Source: Symbiodinium natans
Taxonomy: Eukaryota > Sar > Dinophyceae > Suessiales > Symbiodiniaceae
Length of the DNA: 47,500 nucleotides
Direction of reading: 5' to 3'
NCBI GenBank assembly: GCA_905221605.1
Contig: CAJNDS010002745.1
Location: forward strand, 1,507,203 to 1,554,702
A program made the position numbers and the translations under genes. Below are positions 38,194-47,462 of the stretch, one piece after another. Positions within the stretch are counted from its first letter, which is position 1. Each line of letters begins with the position of its first letter. The notes below the pieces were generated by a model. That model was not told the DNA's origin, made no database searches, and was given only the letters and a program-made list of their open reading frames with translations.

Positions 38194-38317
38194 TCGGCAC
38201 TCCTTTAGGTGCCCTACTGAAACCAGAAGCACCGAAGGGCAAAAACCATGAAATCTTGAAACCCTGGATTTAGGAACCTACATGCCCAAACGCTGGACCC
38301 TAACTACCAACCCTAAC

Positions 38318-38402
38318 CCCCCTAAACCCTAAACCCTAAACCCTAAACCCTAAACCCTAAACCCTAAACCCTAAACCCTAAACCCTAAACCCTAAACCCC
38401 GA
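38318..38402. repeat. CCCTAAA tract
   Basis: Eleven to twelve units. Confidence 0.96.
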
Positions 38403-38548
38403 ACCCTTCGGGTTTGCTTCAGGGTGTGGGGTTTTGGCAGACCCGAAGGCCAAGGATTCAGCAAAGTCCAAACCGCGCCTGGCGCCTTTTTGTGTTTTTT
38501 GCAAGCTCGGAGACGAGGCTCTATAGCCTAAATTTTGGGGTTTAAGTT

Positions 38549-38643
38549 GGGACGTTCCCCCTTATGCTAACAGTCCTTAATAGGGATTAGAGTACCCCCT
38601 ATGATAATCCCTAGTAAGGACTGTTAGTATAAGGGGGAACATC
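38549..38643. mobile_element. MITE, family B
   Basis: An almost perfect 95-bp palindrome: GGGACGTTCCCCCTTATGCTA at one end, GTTAGTATAAGGGGGAAC at the other. Confidence 0.9.
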
Positions 38644-38775
38644 GAAGGGAACCTTCACTCCTGGCAAAGGGAGAAGCAAAAAGCTCGTGGGGACGCCGAG
38701 GGCAACCAACTCAACCCGCGCACCCCCCAATCCTCACCGGTCATGTCCAACACCTTACGGCTTTCAAAAGCTCAC

Positions 38776-38802
38776 CCCAAATTCAAGGGCGTAGAGGCCG
38801 CT
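38776..38802 (-). CDS. 27-nt exon candidate
   Basis: TTACCAG|AGCGGC and TTTGGG|GTGAGC bound SGLYALEFG. Confidence 0.45.
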
Positions 38803-38936
38803 CTGGTAAGCCCTACACCCTCAACCCAGTACATTAGAGGTTTTGCCTCAACCCCAGCACCCCCCCCAACGAACGATGAACCCCAGCCCCTCAAACCCTG
38901 AACAAATTTCAGGTATGTCATTCTTATGCTCTGTTC

Positions 38937-39040
38937 ACATTAATTCTCTAAATGAGGTCCCTTTTTGTGTATCCTAAATATAAGAGCCGGCCTTCTCATA
39001 GTGATGCCAAAAAAGACCATCATTTAGAGAAGTGACCATC
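38937..39040. mobile_element. MITE-like inverted repeat, family G
   Basis: CACATTAATTCTCTAAATGAG and CATCATTTAGAGAAGTGACC. Confidence 0.75.
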
Positions 39041-39319
39041 TCCACGTGTTACGTTACTTTTTTGGGGAGGGGGGGGGGGGAGGGGTAGCACAAACTTAAG
39101 CGGTATAAGGAGGCACCCCTAAAAGGACCCTCAATCTTATTCCCCTTGTCAACCCCTATTTCTCGTCCCCATACCTAAATAGCCCGAATAACCCCGAAAG
39201 AGCCCCTAAGGTCCCTTACAAGGGTCCCTCTTTTAGTCCCTTGATATGATACTAACCTTAAACCCTAAACCCTAAACCCTAAACCCTAAACCCCAGGGTC
39301 CCTCCTGTAGTCCCTTGAC

Positions 39320-39368
39320 AAAGGGAGCCCCGCCTCCGTCCTCAGGTGTGCACGGCAGCATCGCGTTC
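39320..39368 (-). CDS. Exon candidate
   Basis: TTCCGAG|GAACGC and TTT|GTCAAG bound NAMLPCTPEDGGGAPF. Confidence 0.5.
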
Positions 39369-39409
39369 CTCGGAACTGTGGCTTCTAGGGTTGTAGGGGT
39401 GGAGGGCTT

Positions 39410-39564
39410 GGGATGTTCCTCTTGTAGGGTTTAGGGTTTAGGGTTTAGGGTTTGGGGTTTGGGGTTTGGGGTTTGGGGTTTTGGGGTTTTGGGGTTTTGG
39501 GTTTGTATCCGAACAGCCCTATTAGAATTCCTATTAAGGACTGTTCATGTAAGGGGAACATCCC
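39410..39564. mobile_element. MITE, family B, split by a telomere-like tract
   Basis: GGGATGTTCCTCTTGTA is followed by TTTAGGG units that decay to TTTGGGG and TTTTGGGG (about 39427-39505). GTA then recurs and the element resumes at TCCGAACAGCCCTATTAG, ending GGGGAACATCCCC. Confidence 0.8.
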
Positions 39565-39606
39565 CAAAGGTGTAGGGCTTGGGGTTCAGGGGTGTGGGCT
39601 TGGGTG

Positions 39607-40026
39607 CTACTTGGAGGATGATGGGTGCTTTATGTGCAGGGATATCGGGCACCCTACATGCATGAAGGACTTATTCTCCTCGATCGAGGGGAAGACCTCG
39701 TACATGGCCGTGTCGAAGACCACACCGTTGGCCGTTATCAGCAGGTCGAACCTCAACTTGGGGTCCCTGAAGTCCCTTGGCAATACCACTCGCAGGTCCA
39801 TGGTGTTATCCTCCTCCATGCCATCGCCTGTGTAGACGATGCCATCCACTATTATGGCGTCGCTGATCTCCGCCAGGAAGTCCGGGATTATGTTCACATG
39901 CTCCGCAAATAAGGAGGTCATCACTAGCTTAACAACGTTCTTATGTACAAGTGCAACCCATTTGTCATCAACAAGATGGAGTTCATGTAACAAGGTGTTG
40001 ACTTCTTTGAGCCATGATCCCTTCCC
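39607..40026 (-). CDS. Terminal exon of unknown protein, 139 codons plus stop
   Basis: After AAAAG|GGG the frame is open to TAG at 39607-39609. It begins GKGSWLKEVNTLLHELHLVD and contains LAEISDAIIVDGIVYTGDGM, VVLPRDFRDPKLRFDLLIT and CPISLHIKHPSSSK. It is the longest single coding block besides the ankyrin frame and has balanced composition. I recognise no family; DAIIVDGIVYTGDG looks like a beta-hairpin core. An ATG at 39991-39993 is the first start if the exon were complete. The stop marks the 3' end of the gene to its right. Confidence 0.75.
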   Translation of the reverse strand, partial: GKGSWLKEVNTLLHELHLVDDKWVALVHKNVVKLVMTSLFAEHVNIIPDFLAEISDAIIVDGIVYTGDGMEEDNTMDLRVVLPRDFRDPKLRFDLLITANGVVFDTAMYEVFPSIEENKSFMHVGCPISLHIKHPSSSK

Positions 40027-40169
40027 CTTTTACTAAACGCCCCCCCAAGTAGGGCTCAGGATTACACCTTGCTGGGCCATATGGACCTCAGAGTCCGCAG
40101 GCTCCGAAAGGCAGGCACTACTGGTTTCGCCAGTATCTGTTTAGGGTCTAGGGTTTAGGGTTCTTTGCT

Positions 40170-40264
40170 GGGGTGTTCTCCTTTCTACTAGCAGTCCTGA
40201 ATAGGGAATTTGATAGGGGTACTATAATCTTATTAAGCACGGCGGGTGTAAGGGAAAACCTCCC
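40170..40264. mobile_element. MITE, family B, diverged
   Basis: GGGGTGTTCTCCTTTCTACTA and GTGTAAGGGAAAACCTCCC. Confidence 0.75.
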
Positions 40265-40740
40265 AAACTATTTGCTTTATGAGCCCACAACATATTTGTT
40301 AAACCAGAATCTGCCTATAGTACCCTTAGAAAGCAGAATCTTGTAGTTGTCGTTGTTAGTATTATTATTCTTACTTTTTTTTGGGGAGGGTCTAAAGCAA
40401 CTAGTAGGCAACCTACGAGCAAAAGGCTGCTTTTTTTGCATCATGAAAATTTTTTCTCAAGGGATCCTAGCCCTGCAAAACGAGACTTGAGCACTGCTGG
40501 GCTGAATGCTGTGTCTAGATGATAAGTTCTCAATTCAACCCCAAACCCCAATTCACCCTAAACCCTAAACCTCAAAACCTAAACCCTAAGCCCTGCTATG
40601 TGATTGGAGTCCGCGGCTGATGGCACCTAACCCGGCGTAGGGATAAGCCCACCTGGTGGATCATAGGTGTCTAAAAGTATGGTCACAAGTAGGATAACCG
40701 TAGGTACCGATAGCTATACCTACGGGTTTAGGGGTTAGGG
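40265..40740. other. Spacer without recognised exon
   Basis: Unique DNA with a short CCCTAAA stretch at 40555-40585. Nothing else was assigned. Confidence 0.4.
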
Positions 40741-40803
40741 TTTCGGGTTTAGGGCTACCCACAAGCCCGAACCCTGAACCCTAAACCTTTAAGCAGGGGC
40801 AGC

Positions 40804-40867
40804 TTGTTGGGGCAAGTTTCAGAACGTCCGACTCCATGTCGGGAGCAGTCTTGATAAGGAACTTCAC
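40804..40867 (-). CDS. Exon, unknown gene
   Basis: GTTGCAG|GTGAAG and a GC donor (ACAA|GCTGCC) bound VKFLIKTAPDMESDVLKLAP plus T. Confidence 0.75.
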
Positions 40868-41207
40868 CTGCAACGACAACACCGTGAACTGTTAGGGTTT
40901 GGGGTTTAGGGTTTAGGGTTTAGGATTTAGGGTTTATGGTTCAGGGTTTTTGAACGCACTGTGAAGTCAGAACAGTTCACAGCATCAACTTGTTTTGAAC
41001 AAGTTGACGGTTAGGTTGGGCTGTTCAACCCCAGAAAAACTACTCCCCAGAGAGCTCATCGAAAAGCCCTTCTGAAGGACCATGTGGCTGGGTTTCATGC
41101 CTTCGAACCCTGGTGAGTGAAAGCCCGCTTAGAAGCTGCACAAGGCGAGGCACATCTGGTCAGTTCTCTAAACTCTTCTACTATTTGCTTAAGAACGGCA
41201 ATATACA

Positions 41208-41307
41208 AGGGTCGGAATAATTACTAGTAGTATTCCCTTAGGGTCCCCGTATAATTATACTACAATAACCCCCCAAAACCCTATTGTGATTTTCTTAGGC
41301 CCCCCCA
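41208..41307. mobile_element. MITE-like repeat, family E
   Basis: AAGGGTCGGAATAATTACTAG and core TATAATTATACTACAATAACC. Confidence 0.7.
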
Positions 41308-41406
41308 TTACCCGAATGTCATCCAGAAATCGGCCGCACTTACATCGCGCCTTCAGTTCAATCCTTCCTCACGCTGGCCGACTCTAGACACACATCTGCA
41401 AACATC

Positions 41407-41533
41407 CTAGCCCTAAACCCTAAACCCTAAACCCTAAACCCTAAACCCTAAACCCTAAACCCTAAACCCTAAACCCTAAACCCTAAACCCTAAACCCTAA
41501 ACCCACCCTAAACCCTAAACCCTAAACCCTAAA
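41407..41533. repeat. CCCTAAA tract
   Basis: About seventeen units with one break; on the coding strand it starts exactly at the donor of the exon at 41535-41578. Confidence 0.96.
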
Positions 41534-41534
41534 C

Positions 41535-41578
41535 ATGCTGAGCTGCGTAGGCCACCGTCATGTTGAAGTCCTCCCAGG
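41535..41578 (-). CDS. 44-nt exon, unknown gene
   Basis: CCAAG|CCTGGG and CAGCAT|GTTTAGGG bound WEDFNMTVAYAAQH. The donor is the first telomere unit. Confidence 0.7.
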
Positions 41579-41746
41579 CTTGGGGTATGTAGGGGGTTGG
41601 CCCCAGGCTTCCGGGCTTCGCAAACTGCGGTTTAGGGTTTAGGGTTTAGGGTTTAGGGTTTAGGGTTTAGGGCCGGGTTTAGGGTTTAGGGTCTAGGGTC
41701 TGGGGTCTGGGGTTTCGGGTTTGGGTTTCACTCAACTCAGAAGAAC

Positions 41747-41783
41747 CTTGATGAAAAAGGACTCGCACCGGTCCATGACCACA
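41747..41783 (-). CDS. 37-nt exon, unknown gene
   Basis: CTCTCAG|TGTGG and ATCAAG|GTTCTT bound VVMDRCESFFIK. The acceptor CTCTCAG overlaps the end of a family F element. Confidence 0.65.
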
Positions 41784-41785
41784 CT

Positions 41786-41922
41786 GAGAGGTTCATGGGT
41801 ACTCAGAAGCTCTCGGAAGTAGGGTAACAAGTATCCTACATAGAGTGATAAGCTATAACCCACTCTCAATACAGTCACTAAGCATATTACTCTGCTTATA
41901 AGTACTCCTTGACCTCCAAGTG
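41786..41922. mobile_element. MITE-like inverted repeat, family F
   Basis: GAGAGGTTCATGGGTACTCAG and AAGTACTCCTTGACCTCCAAG. Confidence 0.75.
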
Positions 41923-42029
41923 CAAATCTCCTCAGTCGGTCTTGCTAGAGGATGGACCCAAGCCCCTCCACCCCTAGGAAGTTGGCTGAATCCTGGCCAG
42001 AAGTTTCCACCCCAACCCCCCCGACACTT

Positions 42030-42122
42030 GAAGTCCCTAAACCCTAAACCCTAAACCCTGAACCCTGAACCCTAAACCCTAAACCCTAAACCCTGAACCC
42101 TAAACCCTAAACCCTAAACCCC
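42030..42122. repeat. CCCTAAA/CCCTGAA tract
   Basis: About thirteen units. Confidence 0.95.
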
Positions 42123-42469
42123 AGGCACCTTTGAGGGTAGTTTCATAGGCCCTTAATATGGTCCCTAACCTCCTAAATCCTAAACCCTAAACTTGTGGTT
42201 TAGGGTTTAGGGCTGAGGGTGTAGGGATTTAGGGTTTAGGGTTGAAGGCAAAACGCCGCTTGACCGGTATGGATCCGACTCGCAACCAAACACTTCAATA
42301 CTCGCACAGCTTACCCCCACCTTTGGAGTAGACCCTGGAAAAAAAGGTATATACTTTTTAGGTATAAGTAATAAAGTAACTATAATCGGAACCCAGAACC
42401 ATAAAAAGTATTAAAGTATAGTACTCCAAAACCCAGTTACCAGCTGCATGACTGTAAGGCCTCGTCCTC

Positions 42470-42660
42470 ACGCGAGCTTTTCCAACGGTCCTCGCAACAA
42501 GCCGGGGCTGAAGCGGGCATTGCGTGCGATTCCTCGAAAGCGGCGAGAGTTGCCGGGCGTTGCAGATCTGGGTGTTGCGAGATCCTGCACGTTGCACGCC
42601 GGAGCTGCCCGAAGTCGCCGATGAGGCCGGAAGAAGGCCAGGGAAGGGTTTAGGGTTTTC
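42470..42660. other. GC-rich stretch open in several frames
   Basis: Both strands are open here for more than 50 codons and no reading stands out, so no exon is called. Confidence 0.4.
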
Positions 42661-42845
42661 AGTTAGAGGAGTGCGCTTTCAAGTGTTGAACTCTGCATTT
42701 GAGGATTTACATGCAAACGGCCAAGAAGCCGCATACCTGAGGGAGCATGGCTAGAAGAGAAGGTGTCCTCCCTAAAACGGATCTTTACACGGAACAGGGA
42801 AAAACCACGTTTGGGAGAACACCCTGTGCCGCTAAACCCTAAGCC

Positions 42846-42919
42846 TCATGGACAGGCCTTGGCGATGGACTGCAGGAAGACCTCCTGGTCCAAGGAACGC
42901 CTTAGCTCCCAGATGTCTT
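42846..42919 (-). CDS. Exon, unknown gene, perhaps terminal
   Basis: TTCCAG|AAGAC opens DIWELRRSLDQEVFLQSIAK and then ACP before TGA. A GC donor (GCCAAG|GCCTG) is the alternative to termination. Confidence 0.65.
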
Positions 42920-42979
42920 CTGGAATTTTTTGGGTTTAGGTGAGTTGAGGGACTTACAGACCTCAGATCCCCCAGCCTG

Positions 42980-43035
42980 ACTTGGAGGTTCATAGGTACT
43001 TCTAAGTAGGGTCATAAGGTTGTCAAGCTGTACTT
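42980..43035. mobile_element. Family F, one end
   Basis: ACTTGGAGGTTCATAGGTAC followed by AAGTAGGGTCATAAGG; the second end was not found. Confidence 0.5.
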
Positions 43036-43216
43036 TTAGCGCAACGAAGCCAGCACGTAACCCTTAAGGCCTAGACCAGTGTGGGCTGACATAGGGTTTG
43101 GGGTTTCGGGTTTCGGTTTAGGGCTTAGGGTTTGGGGTTTAGGGCTTAGGGTTGAGGACTTTCTTCCAGGGCAACCTTATAAATCCTAGACCTAATCCTC
43201 AGCCCCAAACCCTTAC

Positions 43217-43283
43217 TGAGCCCAAAAGTCTCTAAACCAAGGAGCCCCGCAAGGTCTTTCCACTTCGAAAAGAGTGGCACCAC
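43217..43283 (-). CDS. Exon, unknown gene
   Basis: GAGAG|GTGGTG and CTCA|GTAAGG bound VVPLFSKWKDLAGLLGLETF and then GL. Confidence 0.65.
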
Positions 43284-43663
43284 CTCTCGTCATTTAGGGT
43301 TTAGGGTTTAGGGTTTAGGGTTTAGGGTTTAGGGTTTATGGGCATAAGACCCGTTCGGCACAGCAGAATCAGTATAGCTACAGGTGTACATCTAACACCT
43401 ATATTACATTTATAAACTTCACTGTTATCAATTATGTTTTCTATTCATTCTCACTTTTTGAAAAGAATTATGCACTGCCTGTGCCAAGGGTCTATATTTG
43501 ATAACATTCTCAAATATACTGACGTAAAACAATAAAGGTTCTGTGTACCTGTGCATATATGTTATAATGCACAAATATATACGTATATACGCATATGTAT
43601 AATATTGCACAGCGCGTGGATGGACAGGACTTAAGGTGTATGCACAACGGTTGTGTCTTGCAT

Positions 43664-43750
43664 GGCATGTGCAGCCACGATCGCGGAAGGCTTTCTGAGA
43701 CTCAAACACGCTTTGGCAGGACACTCGCCCGCCGCAGCCCCAATTACATC
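43664..43750 (-). CDS. Exon candidate, cysteine-rich
   Basis: The minus frame reads GCNWGCGGRVSCQSVFESQK and AFRDRGCTCHARH. No acceptor was fixed. Confidence 0.35.
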
Positions 43751-43780
43751 CCAAGTATGTAGCCTAAACCTCTGAGAGGA

Positions 43781-43888
43781 GTTACATGGTCCCGTAGTGC
43801 GGGCCTTTAAAGGGGACCCCTTCTATGCCCCTGTACAATTAAGGACCCTTACATCAGAACCCTTTAAAGGTAAGGGACCATATAGGGC
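43781..43888. mobile_element. MITE-like inverted repeat, family H
   Basis: GTTACATGGTCCCGTAG and AAGGTAAGGGACCATATAGGG. Confidence 0.7.
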
Positions 43889-43998
43889 CCACGTTACAAC
43901 CCGAAACCCCGAAACCCTAAATCCCCAACTCGTGCTGGGCTTCCCCGTTTCAGTCCTGCAAGAAGCGCCGACCCACGATTCACAAGCATGATGCTTAC

Positions 43999-44077
43999 CC
44001 GCACCTCCCTGCCCCATTAGTAAAAGCCAGAGGGGTGCTTTGTTGGAGGGTTTTTTGAAATGCTTCTCAACGGGCAC
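43999..44077 (-). CDS. P-loop NTPase exon, Walker A split by an intron
   Basis: CCCCCCCAG|GTGCCC and a textbook donor GCGG|GTAAGC bound VPVEKHFKKPSNKAPLWLLL and then MGQGGAG. WLLLMGQGGAG is the first part of a Walker A loop (GxxGxGK[ST]); the K[ST] must come from the next exon, which I did not find. It follows exons at 44807-44853 and 44521-44569 in phase. Helicases of the PIF1 or Helitron type have a similar motif, but too little is visible to choose. Confidence 0.7.
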
Positions 44078-44329
44078 CTGGGGGGGAGGCAGGTCTAGGT
44101 AGTTTCTTGTGTAGAGTACCTTGTTTCGACATCTTGTAAAGTCGAAATCTACACAACTTAAAACCCAAGAACAGTACTAGAATCAAGGGTCCAGGCAGCG
44201 ACTCGGGTGTAGGGAGCGGGCCTTGTTCCAGCTGGGGTGGAATCTCGTCAGCGTGAAGTGCTGCCTGAGGCGGGGGGCTGATCTAGGGGGTGTGTCGGGA
44301 CAAGGGAAATCATGAGCTCCTTCAAATAG

Positions 44330-44453
44330 TACAGGGTGGGGCCCCCTAGTTATAAGTAGAGTTATAAGGGCCCTAAATTGGGTTATAAGGACCTTAAGTT
44401 AGGTTATAAGTCCCTTAACTACAGTTAGTATAGTAAGGGGGCCCCACCCTGTA
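44330..44453. mobile_element. MITE, family A, copy 4 (reverse orientation)
   Basis: Same 17-bp ends as copy 1; read on the minus strand it matches copy 1 almost base for base. It lies in the intron between exons 44521-44569 and 43999-44077. Confidence 0.9.
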
Positions 44454-44520
44454 AAGCCCTTACAAGACGCAAGAAGCGACGACCTCAATCTAGAGACCTG
44501 ACCTTCTACATGATGTGTGC

Positions 44521-44569
44521 CTGCATCTCCCTCCCCCGTGGACGTATGTTGAAGGTGTCTTCGAGGACC
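44521..44569 (-). CDS. P-loop gene, middle exon
   Basis: ACCCAG|GGTCC and a GC donor (ATGCAG|GCACAC) bound VLEDTFNIRPRGREMQ. One base completes a glutamate with the exon before. Confidence 0.8.
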
Positions 44570-44806
44570 CTGGGTGGGAGTGGTCTGGGCAGGGTTGCGG
44601 GGTCGCGTTCAGTGAGCCCTAGACCACCCCAAAGCCCGGAAAAGCACCCAAGGTTTCCAGGGTTCGGTTTCTGACACCCGGAAAATTTCAAGCCAAAGCC
44701 ACAAGCCTCAAACCCCAAACCCGAGACCCCAAACCCTACACCCCAAACCCTAAACCCTAAACCGCAAACCCTTAAACCCCCGAGGCTGCAAACCAGGCCA
44801 GGGCAC

Positions 44807-44853
44807 TCCAGGAACCCGAGGAAGTTATCATCCCGGATGCCCCGCATGTTTTC
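44807..44853 (-). CDS. P-loop gene, first exon recognised
   Basis: ATTGCAG|GAAAAC and CTGGA|GTGCCC bound ENMRGIRDDNFLGFL plus two bases; the join gives FLEVLEDTF. Confidence 0.8.
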
Positions 44854-45130
44854 CTGCAATGAGGATTCCCCTAAGGGCGGGTTTGTGGGGCCAAACGCCT
44901 TATTTCACAGGCTTCTGGGCGATTTAGAGTTTAGGGCTTAGGGTTTAGGATTTTTGGAGCCTAAGGGTTCGGGTTTCGGGTTTGGGGTTAAGTTTAGGGC
45001 GTCTCGCCGCGCAGCGGAGTAAATACTACGAGGCAGTTGCAATGGCACCTGACCCACCCAGAGCAGTTGGGGGTGGGGGGGGGCCCTAAGCCCTAAACCC
45101 TAAACCCTAAACCCTAAAGGGGCATGTCAC

Positions 45131-45163
45131 GCCAAGGTACATGCTTCCAATGCAGTCCAACAG
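45131..45163 (-). CDS. 33-nt exon candidate
   Basis: ATCAAAG|CTGTTG and GGC|GTGACA bound LLDCIGSMYLG. Confidence 0.5.
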
Positions 45164-45187
45164 CTTTGATTGGTGCTAAGCTTCTTC

Positions 45188-45265
45188 CCTAAACCCTAAA
45201 CCCTAAACCCTAAACCCTAAACCCTAAACCCTAAACCCTAAACCCTAAACCCTAAACCCTAAACT
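45188..45265. repeat. CCCTAAA tract
   Basis: Eleven perfect units. Confidence 0.97.
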
Positions 45266-45352
45266 CCCCTGCTGTGAGCTGCCACAGGCCACCCAAACCA
45301 TTGCGTGCTCGGGTTTAGGGCTTCGCAGCTCGATGAAGCCATGCGCTTTCAG
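45264..45352 (-). CDS. Exon candidate containing one telomere-like unit
   Basis: The minus frame KAHGFIELRSPKPEHAMVWV and then ACGSSQQG runs without stop through a CCTAAACCC word, so a telomere unit may be coding here. Confidence 0.45.
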
Positions 45353-45538
45353 CTTGGTAGCCCGGGAACCATATTCTGATGAGGGTACCCTTTTTCGGGG
45401 GTTGGTTACTTTTATCAATAAGGAAACCCAAGCCCTAAACCCTAAACCCTAAACCCTAAACCCTAAACCCTAAACCCTAAACCCTAAACCCTTTGAACCC
45501 CCCAAAAAGGGCGCAGGGGGTGCCGATGGGCTACCAAG
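45353..45538. mobile_element. Family C copy split by a telomere tract
   Basis: CTTGGTAGCCCGGGAACCATA to AAGGAAACCCA is followed by about nine CCCTAAA units (45431-45493). TGAACCCCCCAAAAAGGG to GGGCTACCAAG then completes the element. Confidence 0.85.
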
Positions 45539-45672
45539 TCAGCACACCTCAAGGGAGGTGGGGATGGAGAGGTGTTTCAGGGGGCCCAAGGAAAAGACCA
45601 CTGAAACATTCCGGCCTTAAACCCCAAACACTAAACCCCAAAACCTAAACCCTAAACCCTAAAACCCGAAAC

Positions 45673-45722
45673 CCTTGAGACGGTCCTCAATCTCACAATC
45701 CAGGCTGAAGGTCAAGGACAGC
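45673..45722 (-). CDS. Exon, unknown gene
   Basis: ACCGAG|GCTGTC and AAGG|GTTTCGGG bound LSLTFSLDCEIEDRLK; the donor is a telomere-like word. Confidence 0.7.
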
Positions 45723-45973
45723 CTCGGTGGTCGAACGGTATAGGTTTCAGGGTTCAGGGTTCAGGGTTCAGGATTCAGGGTTTAGGGTTTCGGGTTTGGG
45801 GCGAAAACGAAGAGGAAGGAAAACCCTAAACCCTAAACCCCTAAACCCTGGACCCCAAAAGCCCAAAACACCTAAACCCCTAGGCCTTACCCTAGCGCTA
45901 AAACCCTGATTGCCTCAAACCCTCCGACCCTACAACCCTACGACCCTGGAGTTCCACACCCAACAAGATAATG

Positions 45974-46086
45974 CCGGTTTAGGTTTAGGGTTTAGGGTTT
46001 AGGGTTTAGGGTTTAGGGTTTAGGGTTTAGGGTTTAGGGTTTAGGGTTTAGGGTTTAGGGTTTAGGGTTTAGGGTTTAGGGTTTAG
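45974..46086. repeat. TTTAGGG tract
   Basis: Sixteen units. Confidence 0.97.
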
Positions 46087-46165
46087 GAACCGAACCGCGG
46101 ACACTTGTTGGGTCTTATGCCAACAAGCTTGAGGCTCTCACGAAACAAATTGATAGGCCTTTGGG
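46087..46165 (-). CDS. Exon candidate
   Basis: The minus frame INLFRESLKLVGIRPNKCPR; the plus frame TLVGSYANKLEALTKQIDR is also open, so even the strand is not certain. Confidence 0.35.
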
Positions 46166-46254
46166 CTCAAAAACCCTGAACCCAAAGCTTCAGACCCTAA
46201 ACCCTAAACCCTAAACCCTAAACCCTAAACCCCTGAACCCTAAACCTGAACCGT

Positions 46255-46322
46255 ATTGGGACCCCACCGGGTTGCCAAGTGGCTCTCCAGTGCTTGGCAC
46301 CTGGAATACTCCGCTGGCGTGC
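46255..46322 (-). CDS. Exon, unknown gene, frame uncertain
   Basis: CTCCGAG|GCACGCC opens HASGVFQVPSTGEPLGNPVG; the phase left by the exon at 46760-46837 would instead give ARQRSIPGAKHWRATWQPGG. Confidence 0.5.
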
Positions 46323-46346
46323 CTCGGAGGAAGGGCTGGGATAGGG

Positions 46347-46504
46347 GTTTAGGGTTTAGGGTTTAGGGTTTTAGGGTTTTAGGGTTTAGGGTTTAGGGTT
46401 TAGGGTTTAGGGTTTAGGGTTTAGAGTTTAGGGTTTAGGGTTTAGGGTTTAGGGTTTAGGGTTTAGAGTTTAGGGTTCAGGGTTTAGGGTTTAGGGTTTA
46501 GGGA
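46347..46504. repeat. TTTAGGG tract
   Basis: About twenty-two units with four variants. Confidence 0.96.
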
Positions 46505-46617
46505 TTCATTTTATGGGAGGCCCAGAAGGAAGCTCAACTTAGAGTACTGCTCGGTATGAAAGTTCGGAAACACTTCAAACCGTAAGCATACCCCAGTAGT
46601 TAGTCGTATATACCCAT

Positions 46618-46749
46618 ACTTGAAGGTTCATGGGTACTTAGAAAGCAGGGCATTAGGGTTTAGGAGTACGTATGAGTAGGGTTACAAGTACCCAAGAAAG
46701 GTTATCGCCTCTGATAACCCTACTTGTAGGTACCCATGAACCTCCCCAG
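46618..46749. mobile_element. Family F copy with a minimal telomere insert
   Basis: ACTTGAAGGTTCATGGGTACT and GTACCCATGAACCTCCCCAGT are a clear inverted pair. ATTAGGGTTTAGGA (46652-46665) sits in the left arm. Confidence 0.8.
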
Positions 46750-46759
46750 TAGGCTCCAC

Positions 46760-46837
46760 TTGCAGGTGCGGAACACAAAGGCCCCAAATCGCATGGCTGC
46801 TGCTGGTGTCTATGCGAGCCCTTGCTCTGGGAATGTA
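46760..46837 (-). CDS. Right-edge gene, third exon recognised
   Basis: CTCAAG|TACATT and CTGCAA|GTGGAG bound YIPRARARIDTSSSHAIWGL and then CVPHLQ, phase 0 at both ends. Confidence 0.75.
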
Positions 46838-46898
46838 CTTGAGGGAGGAGACTCTTCTCCACAAACCCTAAACCGTAAACCCTAAACCCTAAACTCAC

Positions 46899-46938
46899 AA
46901 TGCCTTGGCTCAGCTCCTTACGTGAGGGCAGCAACATC
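46899..46938 (-). CDS. Right-edge gene, second exon recognised
   Basis: TTCCAG|GATGTT and a textbook donor ATT|GTGAGT bound MLLPSRKELSQGI. One base completes a glycine with the exon before. Confidence 0.8.
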
Positions 46939-47080
46939 CTGGAAATGACCCTTCCAGACCTTAAAGCCTAGACCCTAGTTGCTGAGTTCATAGGCCCCCC
47001 AAAAAGTGTAAACTTTCAGTTCTAGAGGGGATTCTACTATCCCAGGAATTTTACAGTATTCCCTAAACTTTGCCCTAAAC

Positions 47081-47169
47081 CCCCCCAACTGCAGGACCAG
47101 GTTCTTCGTGGGAACAGGAAAGTGGCCCAAGGAATAGCTGAGATCCAGCATGGGTTTGTCAATGGGCAC
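47081..47169 (-). CDS. Right-edge gene, first exon recognised
   Basis: ATGCAG|GTGCCC and GGGG|GTTTAGGG bound VPIDKPMLDLSYSLGHFPVP and then TKNLVLQLG. The intron opens with a telomere unit. The three exons here join to a continuous frame; function unknown. Confidence 0.8.
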
Positions 47170-47210
47170 CTGCATCTCGCACATTCAGACACTGCATACG
47201 GTGCCTACTG

Positions 47211-47391
47211 TAGGGGTCGGACTAATTAAGAATAATATCCCCTTATGGTCCCAATATAATTCTACTATAATAACCCCCAAGACCTATAGTAGGGGATAGG
47301 ATTAGGGTGACCCTTGGGGATTAATGAAGGGGTTCCCTTTTAAAGGTCCCCCTTATCCTACCTAGGATATAGTTATTCAGGCCTCTATATT
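47211..47391. mobile_element. MITE-like inverted repeat, family E, long copy
   Basis: TAGGGGTCGGACTAATTAAG and ATAGTTATTCAGGCCTCTATA are the ends. Confidence 0.75.
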
Positions 47392-47462
47392 ACAGTGCCT
47401 GGCGTGCCATGCCACCTCAGCTCACTCATACCCCCGAAACTTCACCCCAAAGCCTAAACCTT

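Noticed and set aside
1142-46504. That the window is a chromosome end
   Set aside because: Telomere-type tracts are short, occur in both orientations and lie within genes and transposons across the whole 47.5 kb; none is terminal.
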